Below, piece by piece: positions 53,539 to 63,999 of a DNA stretch of 64,000 nt. This DNA comes from Accumulibacter sp. (GTDB lineage: Bacteria; Pseudomonadota; Gammaproteobacteria; Burkholderiales; Rhodocyclaceae). Within the stretch, counting starts at the first letter, position 1. Each line of letters opens with the position of its first letter. The translations under genes and the position numbers were made by a program. The notes beneath the pieces are model-generated. The model searched no databases. It was not told the DNA's origin and saw nothing but the letters and a program-made list of their open reading frames with translations. The stretch lies in NCBI GenBank assembly GCA_024235695.1, contig JACKLX010000011.1:1-64000 (forward strand), read 5' to 3'.

Positions 53539-54510
53539 ATGACCAGATACGGTTTTGTCGCATCGGGTGGCGGCTATCGGAGCTTCTACACCGAGGGCGT
53601 GCTGGTATGGCTGAAGCGCAACGAGTTGCCGGTGGTGCATATCGCCTCGACCAGCTCGGGCAACAACATCGTCATCGATTACCTGCTGTGGGATGACCAG
53701 AACGAGGAACTGCCGCCGGTCCTGACACGCACGGTCAGACTCAGCGTCACCGACGTCTTCCACATCTTTTCCAATTTCCTCGGCCTGCGGCCGAAGTTGC
53801 TGCCGACCGGTACGCATCTGTTCAGCGTCGACAAGGACAGCTGCCGCAAGTCGCTGCTGCTCGACGACCCCGAACGCCGCGCAATCCTCGCCAGGCACCT
53901 CGAGGCGCTGCGCTGGGACATTCGCGCGACCAACCTCAGCAAACGGCAGGGGCACTTCTTCAAGGTCAACGAGATCCTCGCGAAGATCGACGACGCCAGC
54001 CTCGACGTCTTCATGGACGCCTTCCTCGCCGGCATCACCACCATCCCCTACTTCAAGGCGATCACCATCGACGGCGACTACTATATCGAGGGCGGCTACC
54101 TCGACAACACGCCGCTGCGGACGCTGTTCGAGGACGACGAGGTCGACGAGATCATCGCCGTCGATTTCACCGACTACGACTATCACCGGGAGCTTGAGAA
54201 ACTCTACAGCTCGAGCACCTTCAGCCTGCCGTTCACCAGCATCGACACCCACCTGCTGGTCAGCGACATGCAGCTTTCGCTGCCCAATGCGCGGGTGTTC
54301 ACGCAAGCGAAGCTGATCAACGAGATGCTCGCAGCGATGGGCAAGAAGAGCGCCGAGATCGATGGCAAGCGCTACTACGCCAAGCCGCTGCATGTGCTGC
54401 GGCCGAAAGACCTGGAGAGCATGACCATATCGCTCAAGGACAGCAGCGCCCAGAAACGCTATTTCGAACTCGGCCTGCAGGAAGCGGCAACGCTGTTTCC
54501 GACGCTCTAG
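53539..54510 (+). CDS. Patatin-like phospholipase family protein
   Basis: This 323-residue protein begins MTRYGFVASGGGYRSFYTEGVL, where GGGYRS fits the oxyanion-hole glycine loop. The nucleophile is probably the Ser in HIASTSSGNNIVIDYL (GxSxG-like with the first Gly replaced), and the catalytic Asp is in the DG/EGGYLDNTPL segment, typical of patatins. The ATG at 53539 has GGGGAGG upstream. The substrate class would be a lipid acyl ester. The divergence from the textbook GxSxG and DGG motifs makes activity uncertain. Confidence 0.75.
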   Translation: MTRYGFVASGGGYRSFYTEGVLVWLKRNELPVVHIASTSSGNNIVIDYLLWDDQNEELPPVLTRTVRLSVTDVFHIFSNFLGLRPKLLPTGTHLFSVDKDSCRKSLLLDDPERRAILARHLEALRWDIRATNLSKRQGHFFKVNEILAKIDDASLDVFMDAFLAGITTIPYFKAITIDGDYYIEGGYLDNTPLRTLFEDDEVDEIIAVDFTDYDYHRELEKLYSSSTFSLPFTSIDTHLLVSDMQLSLPNARVFTQAKLINEMLAAMGKKSAEIDGKRYYAKPLHVLRPKDLESMTISLKDSSAQKRYFELGLQEAATLFPTL

Positions 54511-54553
54511 CCGGGCTTGGCACGGCCGGCCAGTGCCTTCGCCGCTGCCGCCG

Positions 54554-55426
54554 TCAGGCCGGTCGGCGAATCGCCAGGCTGAGGCCCGCGGCGCCGATCA
54601 CGAGCATCCCGGCGATCGCCGGCAGGTCAGGGAAATGGTCAAAAACCAGCCAGCCGAGCAGCGTCGCCCAGACCAGTTGGCTGTAGAGCAGCGGTGCCAA
54701 CAGCGACGCCGGGCTTTCGCGGAAGGCGCGGATCAGCAGGAAGTGACCGACGCCGCCGTAGACGCCGAGCGAGACGATCAATAGTCCCTGCGTCGGCGTC
54801 GGCCACTGGCCGTGCCAGAATACCGGCAGCACCGGCGACATCGCCAGCGTGCCGAGCAGCGCGGTATAGAACAGCAGGCGCAGTGGATGTTCGGTGGCCG
54901 CCAGCTTGCGCGTCAGGATCTGGTACGCCGCATAACTCAGCGCTGCGCCGAGCGCGTAGGCGACGCCGGCGCCGGCCAGGCTGCCGCCCGGCCGCGCGAT
55001 CAGCAGCACGCCGGCGAAGCCGGCGATGGTCGCCAGCCAGGTCCGCATGCGCACCTGCTCGCCGAGCAGCGGCGCGGCAAACAGCGCCACCAGCAAGGGC
55101 GAAACGAAGACCAGCGCCGTCGTTTCGGCCAGCGGCAGGGTCTTCAGCGCCAGTTGCCCGAGCAGCGTGACGGCAACCAGTGTCAGCCCGCGCAAGCTCA
55201 TCAACCACGGCCGCCGGGTGACGATCAACTGGCGCCCGAGGCTCGGGGCGACGGCGACCAGCATGATCAGCAGATGTACCAGGTAGCGCGCCCAGACCAG
55301 CAGCGGCACGGCGACGAAGGCGCTGAGGTGTTTGGCGGTGGCGTCCAGCGCGGCGAAGAACAGCAGGGCGGTGAGCAGCAGCAGGGTGCCTTGCAGCGGC
55401 AGCGCCGCCGCCGGGCTAGCGGCCAT
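54554..55426 (-). CDS. EamA-type DMT family transporter
   Basis: This 290-residue protein has about ten hydrophobic helices arranged as two EamA repeats; the first includes LLTALLFFAALDATAKHLSAFVAVPLLVWARYLVHLL, the second ALGAALSYAAYQILTRKLAATEHPLRLLFYTALLG. Such proteins export or import small metabolites. The ATG at 55426 lies within the last codons of nnr, so it is coupled to that gene; an upstream frame reaches 55474. The substrate is unknown. Confidence 0.85.
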   Translation of the reverse strand: MAASPAAALPLQGTLLLLTALLFFAALDATAKHLSAFVAVPLLVWARYLVHLLIMLVAVAPSLGRQLIVTRRPWLMSLRGLTLVAVTLLGQLALKTLPLAETTALVFVSPLLVALFAAPLLGEQVRMRTWLATIAGFAGVLLIARPGGSLAGAGVAYALGAALSYAAYQILTRKLAATEHPLRLLFYTALLGTLAMSPVLPVFWHGQWPTPTQGLLIVSLGVYGGVGHFLLIRAFRESPASLLAPLLYSQLVWATLLGWLVFDHFPDLPAIAGMLVIGAAGLSLAIRRPA

Positions 55427-56918
55427 GCGCGATCCAGCGGTTGAGGCAGGCGCGCGCGTTGTCGATGATTTCACCGGCGGTCAGGCCGACCGGCCCATGG
55501 CCATCGGCGACGCTGTCGTCGGCCGCCGCACCGTGCAGGTGCACGCCGGCCAACGCCGCCTCAAGTGCCGGCCAGGCCTGCGCCAGCAGGGCGACGATCA
55601 GGCCACTGAGGACGTCACCGGTACCGGCCGAAGCCAGGCCGGGATTGCCGGTGGTGTTGACGAACCAGCGCCCATCGGGCGTCGCGACGATGGTGCCGCA
55701 ACCCTTGAGCACCACCACCGCCTGGTAGCGGGCGGCGATCGCCAGCGCCGCGCCGCCGCGATCGGTCTGCACGTCGGCGGTGTCGCACGCCAGCAGTCGA
55801 GCGGCCTCGCTGGGATGCGGCGTCAGCAGCGTCGCCACTCGCCGCGCCGCCACCGTTTGCTGCAGCCGACTGTCGGCGGCGAGCAGATTCAGCGCGTCGG
55901 CGTCGAACAGCAGCGGGATATCCAGCGTGCACGCTTGCTCGAGCAGCGCCCGCGCCGCGTCGCCACGGCCCATCCCCGGACCGCAGGCCAGCGCGGTCAA
56001 GGCGGTAGCCAACAGGGCATCGCCCCGGCGCAGCATCAGTTCGGGCTGTAGCGGGTCGATCGCCGGCGCCTGCGGATCGATCAGACCGAGATAGACGCGG
56101 CCGCTGCCCAGCCTGAGCGCCGCTCGTCCGGCCAGGAAAGCGGCGCCGACCATGCTGCTCGCGCCGCCAAGCACGCCGGCGCTGCCGTTGCTGCCCTTGT
56201 GGGTGTTCCTGGCGCGGGCGTGCAGACAGCTGGCAAAAAGGTCGCTGCCGATGCTGCGGGCGGCAGCCGGCGCCAGGTGCTCGGCGTCGAGGTCGAGCGC
56301 CGCCACCGAGATGACGCCACAGTGGTCCGGACCGTCGGCGGTGTACAGCCCCGGCTTGCCGGCGATGAAGGTCAGCGTGTGACTGGCGCGAACCGCCACG
56401 CCGCACAGCTTGCCGGTGTCGGCGTCGAGACCGCTCGGGCAGTCGAGCGCCAGCAGCGGGCAATGGTCACGCCGCGCCAGCGCATTGATCGCCGACACCA
56501 GCTCGGCATAACGACCGCCGATCGGCCTCTGCAGGCCGATACCGAACAAGCCGTCGACGATCAGCGACCAGCGCGGTCCCGAGGGGATGCTGCTCAGGGC
56601 GCTGCCGCCGTCGTCGTCGAAACGCCGGTAGGCGACCGCGGCATCCTGCGGCAGCCGGTCTTGATCGCCGGTGAAAACGACGCTGACGGCGAAGCCGCGC
56701 TGCCGCAGCAGGCGGCCGGCGACGAAAGCGTCGCCGCCGTTGTTGCCCGGTCCGGCGAGGATCAACACCGCGCCGCCCTGCGAGCGGCAGAGCGAGCCAC
56801 CAAGGTCGGCGGCGGCCAGGCCGGCGCGCTCCATCAGCGGCTGCTCGGCGGCGAGCAGTTCGATTTGTCGCAGCTCGGCGGCGCGATAGAGCGGTTCGGA
56901 GCGGAATGGAGTGGTCAT
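55416..56918 (-). CDS. nnr: Bifunctional NAD(P)H-hydrate repair enzyme
   Basis: This 500-residue fusion starts with an epimerase domain (AEQPLMERAGLAAADL; LILAGPGNNGGDAFVAGRLL; LDCPSGLDADTGKLCG). The C-terminal ribokinase-like dehydratase domain has GSNGSAGVLGGASSMVGAAFLAGRAALRLGSG, LLTPHPSEAARLL, ILKGxGTI-like VVLKGCGTIVAT and the ATP/ADP site NTTGNPGLASAGTGDVLSGLI. Together they repair hydrated NAD(P)H. It lies 10 bases downstream of the HDAC-like gene and overlaps the transporter, forming one operon. Confidence 0.9.
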   Translation of the reverse strand: MTTPFRSEPLYRAAELRQIELLAAEQPLMERAGLAAADLGGSLCRSQGGAVLILAGPGNNGGDAFVAGRLLRQRGFAVSVVFTGDQDRLPQDAAVAYRRFDDDGGSALSSIPSGPRWSLIVDGLFGIGLQRPIGGRYAELVSAINALARRDHCPLLALDCPSGLDADTGKLCGVAVRASHTLTFIAGKPGLYTADGPDHCGVISVAALDLDAEHLAPAAARSIGSDLFASCLHARARNTHKGSNGSAGVLGGASSMVGAAFLAGRAALRLGSGRVYLGLIDPQAPAIDPLQPELMLRRGDALLATALTALACGPGMGRGDAARALLEQACTLDIPLLFDADALNLLAADSRLQQTVAARRVATLLTPHPSEAARLLACDTADVQTDRGGAALAIAARYQAVVVLKGCGTIVATPDGRWFVNTTGNPGLASAGTGDVLSGLIVALLAQAWPALEAALAGVHLHGAAADDSVADGHGPVGLTAGEIIDNARACLNRWIAHGR

Positions 56919-56927
56919 CGCCGGAGT

Positions 56928-57914
56928 CTAGCCGAGAAGAGGGGGAACAGGATCGAAGAGGCGCCGGGCGGTGAGCACCGTCCGGCCGTGGATGCGAACC
57001 GTGTCGTCGATCTGGCGCGCGTAGCCGCCGGCCATGGCGACCGCCACCGGCACCCGCCGGTCCCGGCACGCCGTGAGCACCATCTCGTCGCGCGCGGCAA
57101 GGCCGTCGAAGCTCAGCGCCAGGCGCCCGAGGCGGTCGTCGTGGAAGGGGTCGGCTCCGGCCAGGTAAATCACCAGTTCGGGACGGCCGCGCGCGAAGAC
57201 CTGCTCGAGCGCCGCCGCGAGCTGCTGCAGGTAGTCGGCATCTTCGGTACCGTCGGGCAGTTCGATGTCGAGGTCGCTGGCGGTCTTGGTGAACGGAAAG
57301 TTGCGCGCGCCGTGCATCGAAAAGGTGAAGATCTGCGCGTCACCGGCGCAGATGCTGGCCGTGCCGTTGCCCTGGTGGACGTCGCAATCGACCACCGCCA
57401 CGCGCTCGATCAGGCCCTCGGCCAGCAACACGCGCGCCGCCACCGCCGCGTCGTTGAAGACACAGAAACCTTCGCCATGCGCGGCGTGCGCGTGGTGCGT
57501 GCCACCGGCCAGATTGACCGCGCAGCCGTCGTCCAGTGCCGCCCGGCAGGCGGCGATCGTCGCCCCCGCCGAGCGCCGCGAGCGTTCGACCATCTCCCGG
57601 CTCCAGGGAAAGCCGATGCGCCGAACCTCGGCCGCGCTCAGCTCGCCAGCGCTGACCCGCGCCACGTAGCGCGCATCGTGCGCGCGGCAGAGCTGCTCGC
57701 TGCTCGCCGCCACCGGCGTCGCGAAATCGCTGGCAGCGAATTCCCCGGAGGCCTGCAGGCGCTCGCGCAGGCGGGCGTATTTCGCCATCGGAAAGCGATG
57801 GCCGGCGGGCAGCGGCAGGACGAAAACGTCGGTGTAGAACAATTTCACGGCAATGACGAGGGCCAGGACCAGGCCGATTCTAGCGGACCTGGGGCAGCGC
57901 CGCAGCCATCGCAT
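56928..57914 (-). CDS. Histone deacetylase-family (acetylpolyamine amidohydrolase-like) protein
   Basis: This 328-residue protein has the deacetylase motifs [36 protein letters not shown] and VAMAGGYAR; the paired His, the Asp/His of DCDVH and a further Asp form the Zn2+ centre and charge relay. Bacterial members deacetylate polyamines, acetoin-related or small amides. The start is uncertain: ATG 57914 follows AAGGAGG closely and adds a hydrophobic N-terminus ([13 protein letters not shown]), while a GTG at 57848 would give the usual [20 protein letters not shown] start. Confidence 0.85.
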   Translation of the reverse strand: MRWLRRCPRSARIGLVLALVIAVKLFYTDVFVLPLPAGHRFPMAKYARLRERLQASGEFAASDFATPVAASSEQLCRAHDARYVARVSAGELSAAEVRRIGFPWSREMVERSRRSAGATIAACRAALDDGCAVNLAGGTHHAHAAHGEGFCVFNDAAVAARVLLAEGLIERVAVVDCDVHQGNGTASICAGDAQIFTFSMHGARNFPFTKTASDLDIELPDGTEDADYLQQLAAALEQVFARGRPELVIYLAGADPFHDDRLGRLALSFDGLAARDEMVLTACRDRRVPVAVAMAGGYARQIDDTVRIHGRTVLTARRLFDPVPPLLG

Positions 57915-57982
57915 CATCCTCCTTGTTCGCTGCCGGCCGTGTCCTGGGCTGCGTGCCTGACAGCTCTGGCGCCGCGGTCGGC

Positions 57983-57988
57983 TATAAT
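57983..57988 (+). promoter_or_regulatory. Perfect -10 box TATAAT upstream of purL
   Basis: TATAAT lies 79 bases before the purL ATG. A possible -35, CTGACA at 57957-57962, is 20 bases upstream, a wider spacing than normal. Divergent placement from the HDAC operon supports a promoter here. Confidence 0.5.
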
Positions 57989-58066
57989 CGCGGCTCCCGG
58001 GCCATTCTTTCCTGGCGTCCTTTCCCGAACGCAGTCTCGCCTGCCCATCTCTGCAGCCCACCCACC

Positions 58067-61000
58067 ATGGCCGACATCCTCCTTCTCCGCGGTGCCGCCG
58101 CGTTTTCGTCTTTCCGCCTGCAGGGTCTGCAGCGACGCGTCGCGGCGGCGGTACCGCGAGCACGCATCGCCTCCGCCGAGTACTGGCACTTCGTCGCGAC
58201 GCGCAGGGCGCTGAGCGATGCCGAACGCCGGCAAATCGCGGTGCTGCTCGAGGAACGCGCGGACGCCGGCGACGGCCATGGTGGCGATGGCACGCTGTTC
58301 CTGGCAACACCGCGCCTGGGAACGATCTCGCCGTGGTCGTCGAAAGCGACCGACATCGCCTGGAACAGCGGCCTGCGGGCGATCGAGCGCATCGAGCGCG
58401 GCATCGCCTACCGGCTCGACGCCGGCCCGCGCCCGCTGGCGGCGACCGAGCTGGAGGAGATTGCCGCCCTGCTCCACGACCGGATGCTCGAAACCATGCT
58501 CGACGACTTCGCACGGACCGCCGAGCTGTTCCGCCACTTTCCACCGGCGCCGCTGCGCCGCGTCGACCTGCTGGCCGGCGGTCGCACGGCGCTGACCGAC
58601 GCCAACGCAACGCTCGGCCTGGCCTTGTCGGACGACGAGCTCGATTACCTCGTCAACCTGTTCACCCGGGCGCAGCGCAATCCGACCGACGTCGAGCTGA
58701 TGATGTTCGCGCAGGCCAATTCGGAACACTGCCGGCACAAGATCTTCAATGCCTCGTGGGTGATCGACGGGCAGCCGCGCGAGGAAACGCTGTTCGGCAT
58801 GATCCGCGAGACGCACCGGGCCCACCCCGCCGGCACCGTCGTCGCCTACTCCGACAACTCGTCGGTGATCGAGGGCGCCCGCGTGCCGCTGTTCTACGCC
58901 GGCGGCGATGGCCGTTATGCCTATCACCCAACGCCGACACACATTCTCGCCAAGGTCGAAACGCATAACCACCCGACGGCGATTTCGCCGTTTCCGGGCG
59001 CAGCGACCGGCTCCGGCGGCGAGATCCGCGACGAAGGCGCCACTGGCCGCGGCTCGAAACCGAAAGCCGGCCTGTGCGGCTTCTCGGTCTCCAACCTCAA
59101 CATCCCCGGCGCGCCGCAACCCTGGGAAGCCGCCACCGCCGGCTACGGTCGCCCGGCGCGCATCGCTTCGCCACTGGCGATCATGCTCGAGGGACCGATC
59201 GGCGCGGCCGCTTTCAACAACGAGTTCGGCCGCCCCAACCTGGCGGGTTATTTCCGCACCTACGAGCAGCTGACCGGCAGCGACCGCGAGACGCTGCTGC
59301 GCGGCTATCACAAACCGATCATGATCGCCGGCGGGGTCGGCAACATCGCCGCCAGCCAGGCGTTCAAGGCCGCCACCCTGCCCGCCGGCACCCTGCTGAT
59401 CCAGCTCGGCGGTCCGGGAATGCTGATCGGACTTGGCGGTGGCGCCGCCAGTTCGATGACCACCGGCAGCAATACCGAGGATCTCGACTTCGCCTCGGTG
59501 CAGCGCGGCAACCCGGAAATCCAGCGGCGCGCGCAGGAAGTGATCGACCGCTGCTGGCAGCTCGGCGCGCCCGCCGGCGACGGCTCGGCGGCCGGCGACG
59601 GCAACCCGATCCTGTCGCTACACGACGTCGGCGCCGGCGGCATTTCCAACGCCCTGCCCGAACTGGCGCACGGCGCCGGCTGCGGCGCGCGTTTCGAGTT
59701 GCGTGCGGTGAAGATCGAGGAACCGGGAATGTCGCCGGCCGAGATCTGGTGCAACGAAGCGCAGGAGCGCTACGTGCTGGCCATCGCGCCGGGCCGGCTG
59801 GCTGAATTCACGAAGCTCTGCGAGCGCGAGCGCTGTCCGTTCGCGGTCGTCGGCAGCACCACCAGCGACCATCGGCTGCTGGTCGCCGATCGCCACTTCG
59901 GCAACGACCCGGTCGACATGGACATGGACGCGCTGCTCGGCAAGCCGCCACGGATGACCCGCAGCGCGGCGCATCTGCCGCCGCTGACGGTGCCTTTCGA
60001 CGCCACTTCGGTGGAGCTCAAGGAAGCGGCGTTTCGCGTCCTGCGGCTGCCGGCGGTCGCCGACAAGGCCTTCCTGATCAGCATCGGCGACCGCTCGGTC
60101 GGCGGCCTGACGGCACGCGATCAGATGGTCGGACCGTGGCAGGTCGCCTGCGCCGACGTGGCGGTGACGCTGATGGCGTTTGACGGCTACCGCGGCGAAG
60201 CCTTCGCGATCGGCGAACGCGCGCCGCTGGCGGTGCTCGACGGCCCGGCGTCTGGGCGGATGGCGATCGGCGAGGCGCTGACCAACGTCGCCGCCGCCGA
60301 CGTGGCGACGCTCGCCGACGTCAAGCTGTCGGCCAACTGGATGGCCGCCGCCGGTTTTCCCGGCGAGGACGCGCGACTGTTCGACACCGTTCGCGCGGTC
60401 TCCGACCTCTGCCAGCAGATCGGCGTATCGATCCCGGTCGGCAAGGACTCGCTGTCGATGCGCACCGCCTGGCGGGAACGTGGCGGCTCGCAGGGCAGCG
60501 TTGAGAAGCAGGTCGTCGCGCCGCTGTCGCTGGTCGCCACCGCCTTCGCACCGGTCCACGACGCTCGCCGCACGCTGACCCCGCAACTGGTGCTCGATGC
60601 CGGTGAAACGGACCTGCTGCTGCTCGATCTCGGTGCCGGCCGCAACCGCCTCGGCGCCTCGGCACTGGCGCAGGTTTTCAACGCCACCGGCAACGAGGCT
60701 CCCGACGTCGACGATCCGCAGCGCCTGGTCGCCTTTTTCAACGCCGTGCGGCAGCTGGCCGGCGACGACCTGCTGCTTGCCTACCACGATCGCGCCGACG
60801 GCGGCCTCTTCGCCACGGTCTGCGAGATGGCCTTCGCCGCCCGCTGCGGCGTGTCGATCGACACCGACAGCCTGTGCTACGACCCGCTGAGCAACGACGT
60901 CGACGGCAACGAAAAGCGGCCCGACCTGCTCGCCGGCCGCTCCTTCGAACTGCTGATGCGCGCCCTGTTCAGCGAGGAGCTCGGCGCCGTGGTGCAGATT

Positions 61001-62095
61001 CGCCGCGCCCAGCGCCACCGGGTGATGGACGTTCTGCGCGCCGCCGGGCTGGGCGCCTGCACGCAGTTCATCGGCGCACCCAATCCCTGGGACCAGATCC
61101 GCATCATCCGCAACGCCCGCGCGGTACTCAGCGAGCAGCGCAGCGACCTGCAGCGCGCCTGGTCGGAAACCAGTTTCCGCATGCAGCAGCTGCGCGACAA
61201 CCCGGCGTGCGCCCAGCAGGAGTACGACCGCATTCTCGACACCACCGACACCGGCCTGTCGGTCACTCTCACTTTCGACCCCGGCGACGATGTCGCCGCG
61301 CCGCTGCTCAACACCGGCGCTCGGCCGCGCGTCGCGATCCTCCGCGAACAGGGCGTCAACGGACACGTCGAGATGGCGGCGGCCTTCGATCGGGCGGGTT
61401 TTGCCGCCGTCGACGTGCACATGAGCGACATTCTCGCCGGCCGCGTCGCGCTCGCCGACTTCAAGGGCGCCGTCGCCTGCGGTGGCTTCTCCTACGGCGA
61501 CGTGCTTGGCGCCGGCCTGGGCTGGGCCAGGACGATCCTCTTCAACGAGCGCGCGCGCGACAACTTCTCCGCCTTCTTCGCGCGCCCGGATACCTTCGCA
61601 CTGGGCGTCTGCAACGGCTGCCAGATGATGAGTGCGCTCAAGGAGATGATCCCCGGTGCCGACGCCTGGCCGCGTTTCGAGCGCAACCGCGTCGAACAGT
61701 TCGAAGCGCGCTTTTCGATGGTCGACGTGCCCGCGTCGCCGTCGATCTTCTTCACCGACATGGCCGGCAGCCGACTGCCGGTGGTGATTTCACACGGCGA
61801 GGGACGCGCCGCTTTTGCCTCGCCCGAGCAGCAGGCGAAGGCGCTGATCGCCCTGCGCTACATCGACCACAGCGGCCAGGCAAGCGAAGTGTATCCGTAC
61901 AACCCGAACGGCTCGCCGGCCGGCATCACCGCCGTCACCACCGCCGACGGTCGCTTCTCGATCATGATGCCGCACCCGGAACGTGTCTTTCGCAGCGTCC
62001 AGATGTCCTGGCACCCGGCCGACTGGGAGGCGCGCGGCTGGCACGATTCGCCGTGGCTGCGGATCTTTCGCAACGCGCGGCGCTGGGTGAGCTGA
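58067..62095 (+). CDS. purL: Phosphoribosylformylglycinamidine synthase
   Basis: This is the 1342-residue large PurL form used by gammaproteobacteria and betaproteobacteria. It converts FGAR, glutamine and ATP to FGAM in purine synthesis. Landmarks are [18 protein letters not shown] and the ATP/FGAR site [52 protein letters not shown], the [11 protein letters not shown] loop, and the C-terminal glutamine amidotransferase with [16 protein letters not shown], the catalytic Cys in [15 protein letters not shown], and the MPHPERVF end. The ATG at 58067 is in the family position. An intrinsic terminator lies 54 bases after the stop. Confidence 0.95.
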   Translation: MADILLLRGAAAFSSFRLQGLQRRVAAAVPRARIASAEYWHFVATRRALSDAERRQIAVLLEERADAGDGHGGDGTLFLATPRLGTISPWSSKATDIAWNSGLRAIERIERGIAYRLDAGPRPLAATELEEIAALLHDRMLETMLDDFARTAELFRHFPPAPLRRVDLLAGGRTALTDANATLGLALSDDELDYLVNLFTRAQRNPTDVELMMFAQANSEHCRHKIFNASWVIDGQPREETLFGMIRETHRAHPAGTVVAYSDNSSVIEGARVPLFYAGGDGRYAYHPTPTHILAKVETHNHPTAISPFPGAATGSGGEIRDEGATGRGSKPKAGLCGFSVSNLNIPGAPQPWEAATAGYGRPARIASPLAIMLEGPIGAAAFNNEFGRPNLAGYFRTYEQLTGSDRETLLRGYHKPIMIAGGVGNIAASQAFKAATLPAGTLLIQLGGPGMLIGLGGGAASSMTTGSNTEDLDFASVQRGNPEIQRRAQEVIDRCWQLGAPAGDGSAAGDGNPILSLHDVGAGGISNALPELAHGAGCGARFELRAVKIEEPGMSPAEIWCNEAQERYVLAIAPGRLAEFTKLCERERCPFAVVGSTTSDHRLLVADRHFGNDPVDMDMDALLGKPPRMTRSAAHLPPLTVPFDATSVELKEAAFRVLRLPAVADKAFLISIGDRSVGGLTARDQMVGPWQVACADVAVTLMAFDGYRGEAFAIGERAPLAVLDGPASGRMAIGEALTNVAAADVATLADVKLSANWMAAAGFPGEDARLFDTVRAVSDLCQQIGVSIPVGKDSLSMRTAWRERGGSQGSVEKQVVAPLSLVATAFAPVHDARRTLTPQLVLDAGETDLLLLDLGAGRNRLGASALAQVFNATGNEAPDVDDPQRLVAFFNAVRQLAGDDLLLAYHDRADGGLFATVCEMAFAARCGVSIDTDSLCYDPLSNDVDGNEKRPDLLAGRSFELLMRALFSEELGAVVQIRRAQRHRVMDVLRAAGLGACTQFIGAPNPWDQIRIIRNARAVLSEQRSDLQRAWSETSFRMQQLRDNPACAQQEYDRILDTTDTGLSVTLTFDPGDDVAAPLLNTGARPRVAILREQGVNGHVEMAAAFDRAGFAAVDVHMSDILAGRVALADFKGAVACGGFSYGDVLGAGLGWARTILFNERARDNFSAFFARPDTFALGVCNGCQMMSALKEMIPGADAWPRFERNRVEQFEARFSMVDVPASPSIFFTDMAGSRLPVVISHGEGRAAFASPEQQAKALIALRYIDHSGQASEVYPYNPNGSPAGITAVTTADGRFSIMMPHPERVFRSVQMSWHPADWEARGWHDSPWLRIFRNARRWVS

Positions 62096-62148
62096 GCCTC
62101 GACGGAAGTCATCCGGCCGCGGCGGCAGTGCCCGTCGACCAGCAACAA

Positions 62149-62173
62149 GACGCCGGCCGAGCCGGCGTTTTTC
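62149..62173 (+). terminator. Intrinsic terminator of purL
   Basis: A perfect 7-bp GC stem (CGCCGGC / GCCGGCG) with a 3-base loop is followed by TTTTT. It lies 54 bases downstream of the purL stop codon. Confidence 0.9.
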
Positions 62174-62187
62174 TTATTTGGCGTCGC

Positions 62188-62988
62188 TCAATCGACGATC
62201 TTCGCCTTGGCGCGCAGGTCGCTCACCATCTTCTGAATCTGTTCCTGCTGCAAGCGCTGCGACAGCTGCTGCTGGATCTGGTCGAAAGGCGGCGGCGTCA
62301 GCGGCCGGCTGTCCTCAAGCAGGATCACGTGATAGCCGAAATCGGTCTTGACCGGGGTCTCGGTGTACTTGCCCTTGCTCAGCCCGGCGACCGCGTCGCC
62401 GAAGGGCTTGACGAAAGCGGCCGTGCTCGTCCAGCCAAGGTCACCGCCCTTCTCGCGCGATCCCGGATCCTTCGACTGCTTGGCCAGATCGTCGAATTTC
62501 TGCCCTTTCTTGAGGTTGACGATGATCTGCTTGGCGTCGTCTTCCTTCTCGACCAGAATATGACGCACCTTGTACTCGGTGCTGCCCATCTGCGCCTTCA
62601 GCCGATCGTAGGCCGCCTTGACCTGCTCCTCGCTGATCGGATGCTTCTTGACGTAATCCTGGACGAAGGCGCGGATGAAGATTGCCTGCCGGGCGAGGTC
62701 GGCTTGCGCCGCAACGTCGGGATTCTTGTCGAGACCCATCTTCTTCGCCTGCTGGGCGAGCAGTTCGCGACGGATCAGTTCCTCGCGGATCGCGTTCTTC
62801 AACTCGGGCGAATCGGCGGCGCCTTGCGCTTCCTGTTCGGCGAGGAAGGCATTGGCGACGGTCTGCGAAATGGCAACGCCGTTCACGGTGACCAGAGTGC
62901 CCGACTTGGCCTTGTCGGCGGCGACAGCCGGTAGCGAAATCAGCGCGCCGAGCAGAAGTGCGCCAGCCAGCTTGGAGAGATTTTGCAT
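62188..62988 (-). CDS. Exported parvulin-type peptidyl-prolyl isomerase
   Basis: This 266-residue protein has a signal peptide (MQNLSKLAGALLLGALISLPAVAA), a helical SurA-N-like part (TVNGVAISQTVANAFLAEQE; IREELIRRELLAQQAKKMGL) and a rotamase domain YKVRHILVEKEDDAKQIIVNLKKGQKFDDLAKQSKDPGSREKGGDLGWT...TDFGYHVILLED, with the conserved HIL, GGDLGW and FGYHVI motifs. It assists folding of exported proteins. The ATG at 62988 has AAGGAAAAGC upstream. It is the last gene of the yciB-yciI-bolA run, 134 bases after bolA, and may have its own promoter. Confidence 0.9.
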   Translation of the reverse strand: MQNLSKLAGALLLGALISLPAVAADKAKSGTLVTVNGVAISQTVANAFLAEQEAQGAADSPELKNAIREELIRRELLAQQAKKMGLDKNPDVAAQADLARQAIFIRAFVQDYVKKHPISEEQVKAAYDRLKAQMGSTEYKVRHILVEKEDDAKQIIVNLKKGQKFDDLAKQSKDPGSREKGGDLGWTSTAAFVKPFGDAVAGLSKGKYTETPVKTDFGYHVILLEDSRPLTPPPFDQIQQQLSQRLQQEQIQKMVSDLRAKAKIVD

Positions 62989-63122
62989 GTTTGCTTTTCC
63001 TTCAGTTGGGATGGGATGGGGTGAAGCGAAATATCTGAAAACGGGTGAAAGGGGTGACAGGGGTGACAAGGAGAAGGGGGAAGGGGCAGGCGACACCGGC
63101 CGCCGCGGGGCGGCCGCCTGGC

Positions 63123-63449
63123 TCAGGCCGCCGCCGACATGCTCGCGGTCGCTTCGTCGGGGCTCAGCGCCTTGATGCTCAGGGCGTGAATCCGCTCACG
63201 CATGAGGTCGCCAAGCGCATCGTGGACCATGCGATGACGTGCCAGACGACCCTGGCCGGCAAAAGCTGGCGAAACAATCAACAGGCGATAGTGAGCACCG
63301 CCGCCTTTGGCGCCCTGATGACCGGCGTGGCGCGCCGAATCGTCGATCAGCTCGATGCGATTCGGCGCCAGCACGGCGAGGCGTTGATGGATCAGTGCCT
63401 CGCGGTGGCCCTTGCCGTCGTCGACGGCGGTGAGCGGCGTTTCGCTCAC
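63123..63449 (-). CDS. BolA-family protein
   Basis: This 108-residue protein reads [67 protein letters not shown], with the BolA pattern including DDSARHAGH and the single conserved His in ARHRMVH. BolA proteins bind [2Fe-2S] together with monothiol glutaredoxins. The GTG at 63449 overlaps the stop codon of the yciI-like gene (GTGA) and fixes the start; the longer frame is not real. Confidence 0.85.
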   Translation of the reverse strand: MSETPLTAVDDGKGHREALIHQRLAVLAPNRIELIDDSARHAGHQGAKGGGAHYRLLIVSPAFAGQGRLARHRMVHDALGDLMRERIHALSIKALSPDEATASMSAAA

Positions 63450-63751
63450 GCCGGCAAGACCTTCTTGAACGGCTTGACGGTGACCGACTGGTAGACCCCG
63501 GCGGCAACGTAGGGATCGGCGTCGGCCCAGCTGGTGGCCGCTTCCAGCGACGCGAACTCGGCGACAATCAGGCTGCCCGAAAATCCCGCCGGGCCGGGAT
63601 CCGGCGAATCGATTGCCGGGAAGGGACCGGCCAGCAGCAAGCGGCCCTCGTCCTGCAGCGCCTGCAAGCGCTCGACGTGCGCCGGTCTGGCGGCAAGGCG
63701 ATCGTCGAGCGACTGCGGACGATCTTCGCCGACGATGGCGTAGAACATCAT
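63446..63751 (-). CDS. YciI-family protein
   Basis: This 101-residue protein reads [44 protein letters not shown], then [41 protein letters not shown]. It matches the YciI dimeric alpha+beta-barrel family; the His in ARPAHVERL and the Asp in ADADPY are the usual conserved polar pair. GGAGGAAAAGG precedes the ATG. The start overlaps the yciB stop by 4 bases and the end overlaps bolA. Confidence 0.85.
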   Translation of the reverse strand: MMFYAIVGEDRPQSLDDRLAARPAHVERLQALQDEGRLLLAGPFPAIDSPDPGPAGFSGSLIVAEFASLEAATSWADADPYVAAGVYQSVTVKPFKKVLPA

Positions 63752-63999
63752 TCCTTTTCCTCCATGTATTTGGACAGCACCAGCCCCTGGGCAAGGACGA
63801 AGACCAGCATCAGCCCGGTGGCTCCGAACAGCTTGAAATTGACCCAGGTGTCCTCGGAAAAATTGAGCGCCACGTAGAGGTTGGCGATCCCCATGAACAC
63901 GAAGAAACCGATCCACGCCCAGTTGAGCTGCGTCCAGGCGACCTCGGGCAGTTCCATCTGCTCGGACAGCAAGCTACGAATCAGGTTTTTCTTCAGTAA
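63748..63999 (-). CDS. yciB: Inner membrane septation protein A (YciB), C-terminal part
   Basis: The minus-strand frame is open from the window edge: [72 protein letters not shown] and the end YMEEKE. This is the C-terminal half of YciB/IspZ (septation protein A), an intracellular-septation-linked membrane protein. The N-terminal half lies outside the window. Overlap with the YciI gene shows that it leads this operon. Confidence 0.9.
   Translation of the reverse strand, partial: LLKKNLIRSLLSEQMELPEVAWTQLNWAWIGFFVFMGIANLYVALNFSEDTWVNFKLFGATGLMLVFVLAQGLVLSKYMEEKE

Noticed and set aside
56199-58214. A 671-codon plus-strand frame over nnr and the HDAC-like gene.
   Set aside because: It has no family-like sequence; the minus-strand genes have complete catalytic motifs.
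60874-62934. A 686-codon frame overlapping purL and the PPIase gene.
   Set aside because: It is very Arg/Ala-rich with no motifs, is antisense or out of frame to two certain genes and crosses the purL terminator.
63099-63116. GC-rich hairpin after bolA as a terminator.
   Set aside because: The stem is perfect but no T-run follows on the minus strand, so intrinsic termination is not supported.
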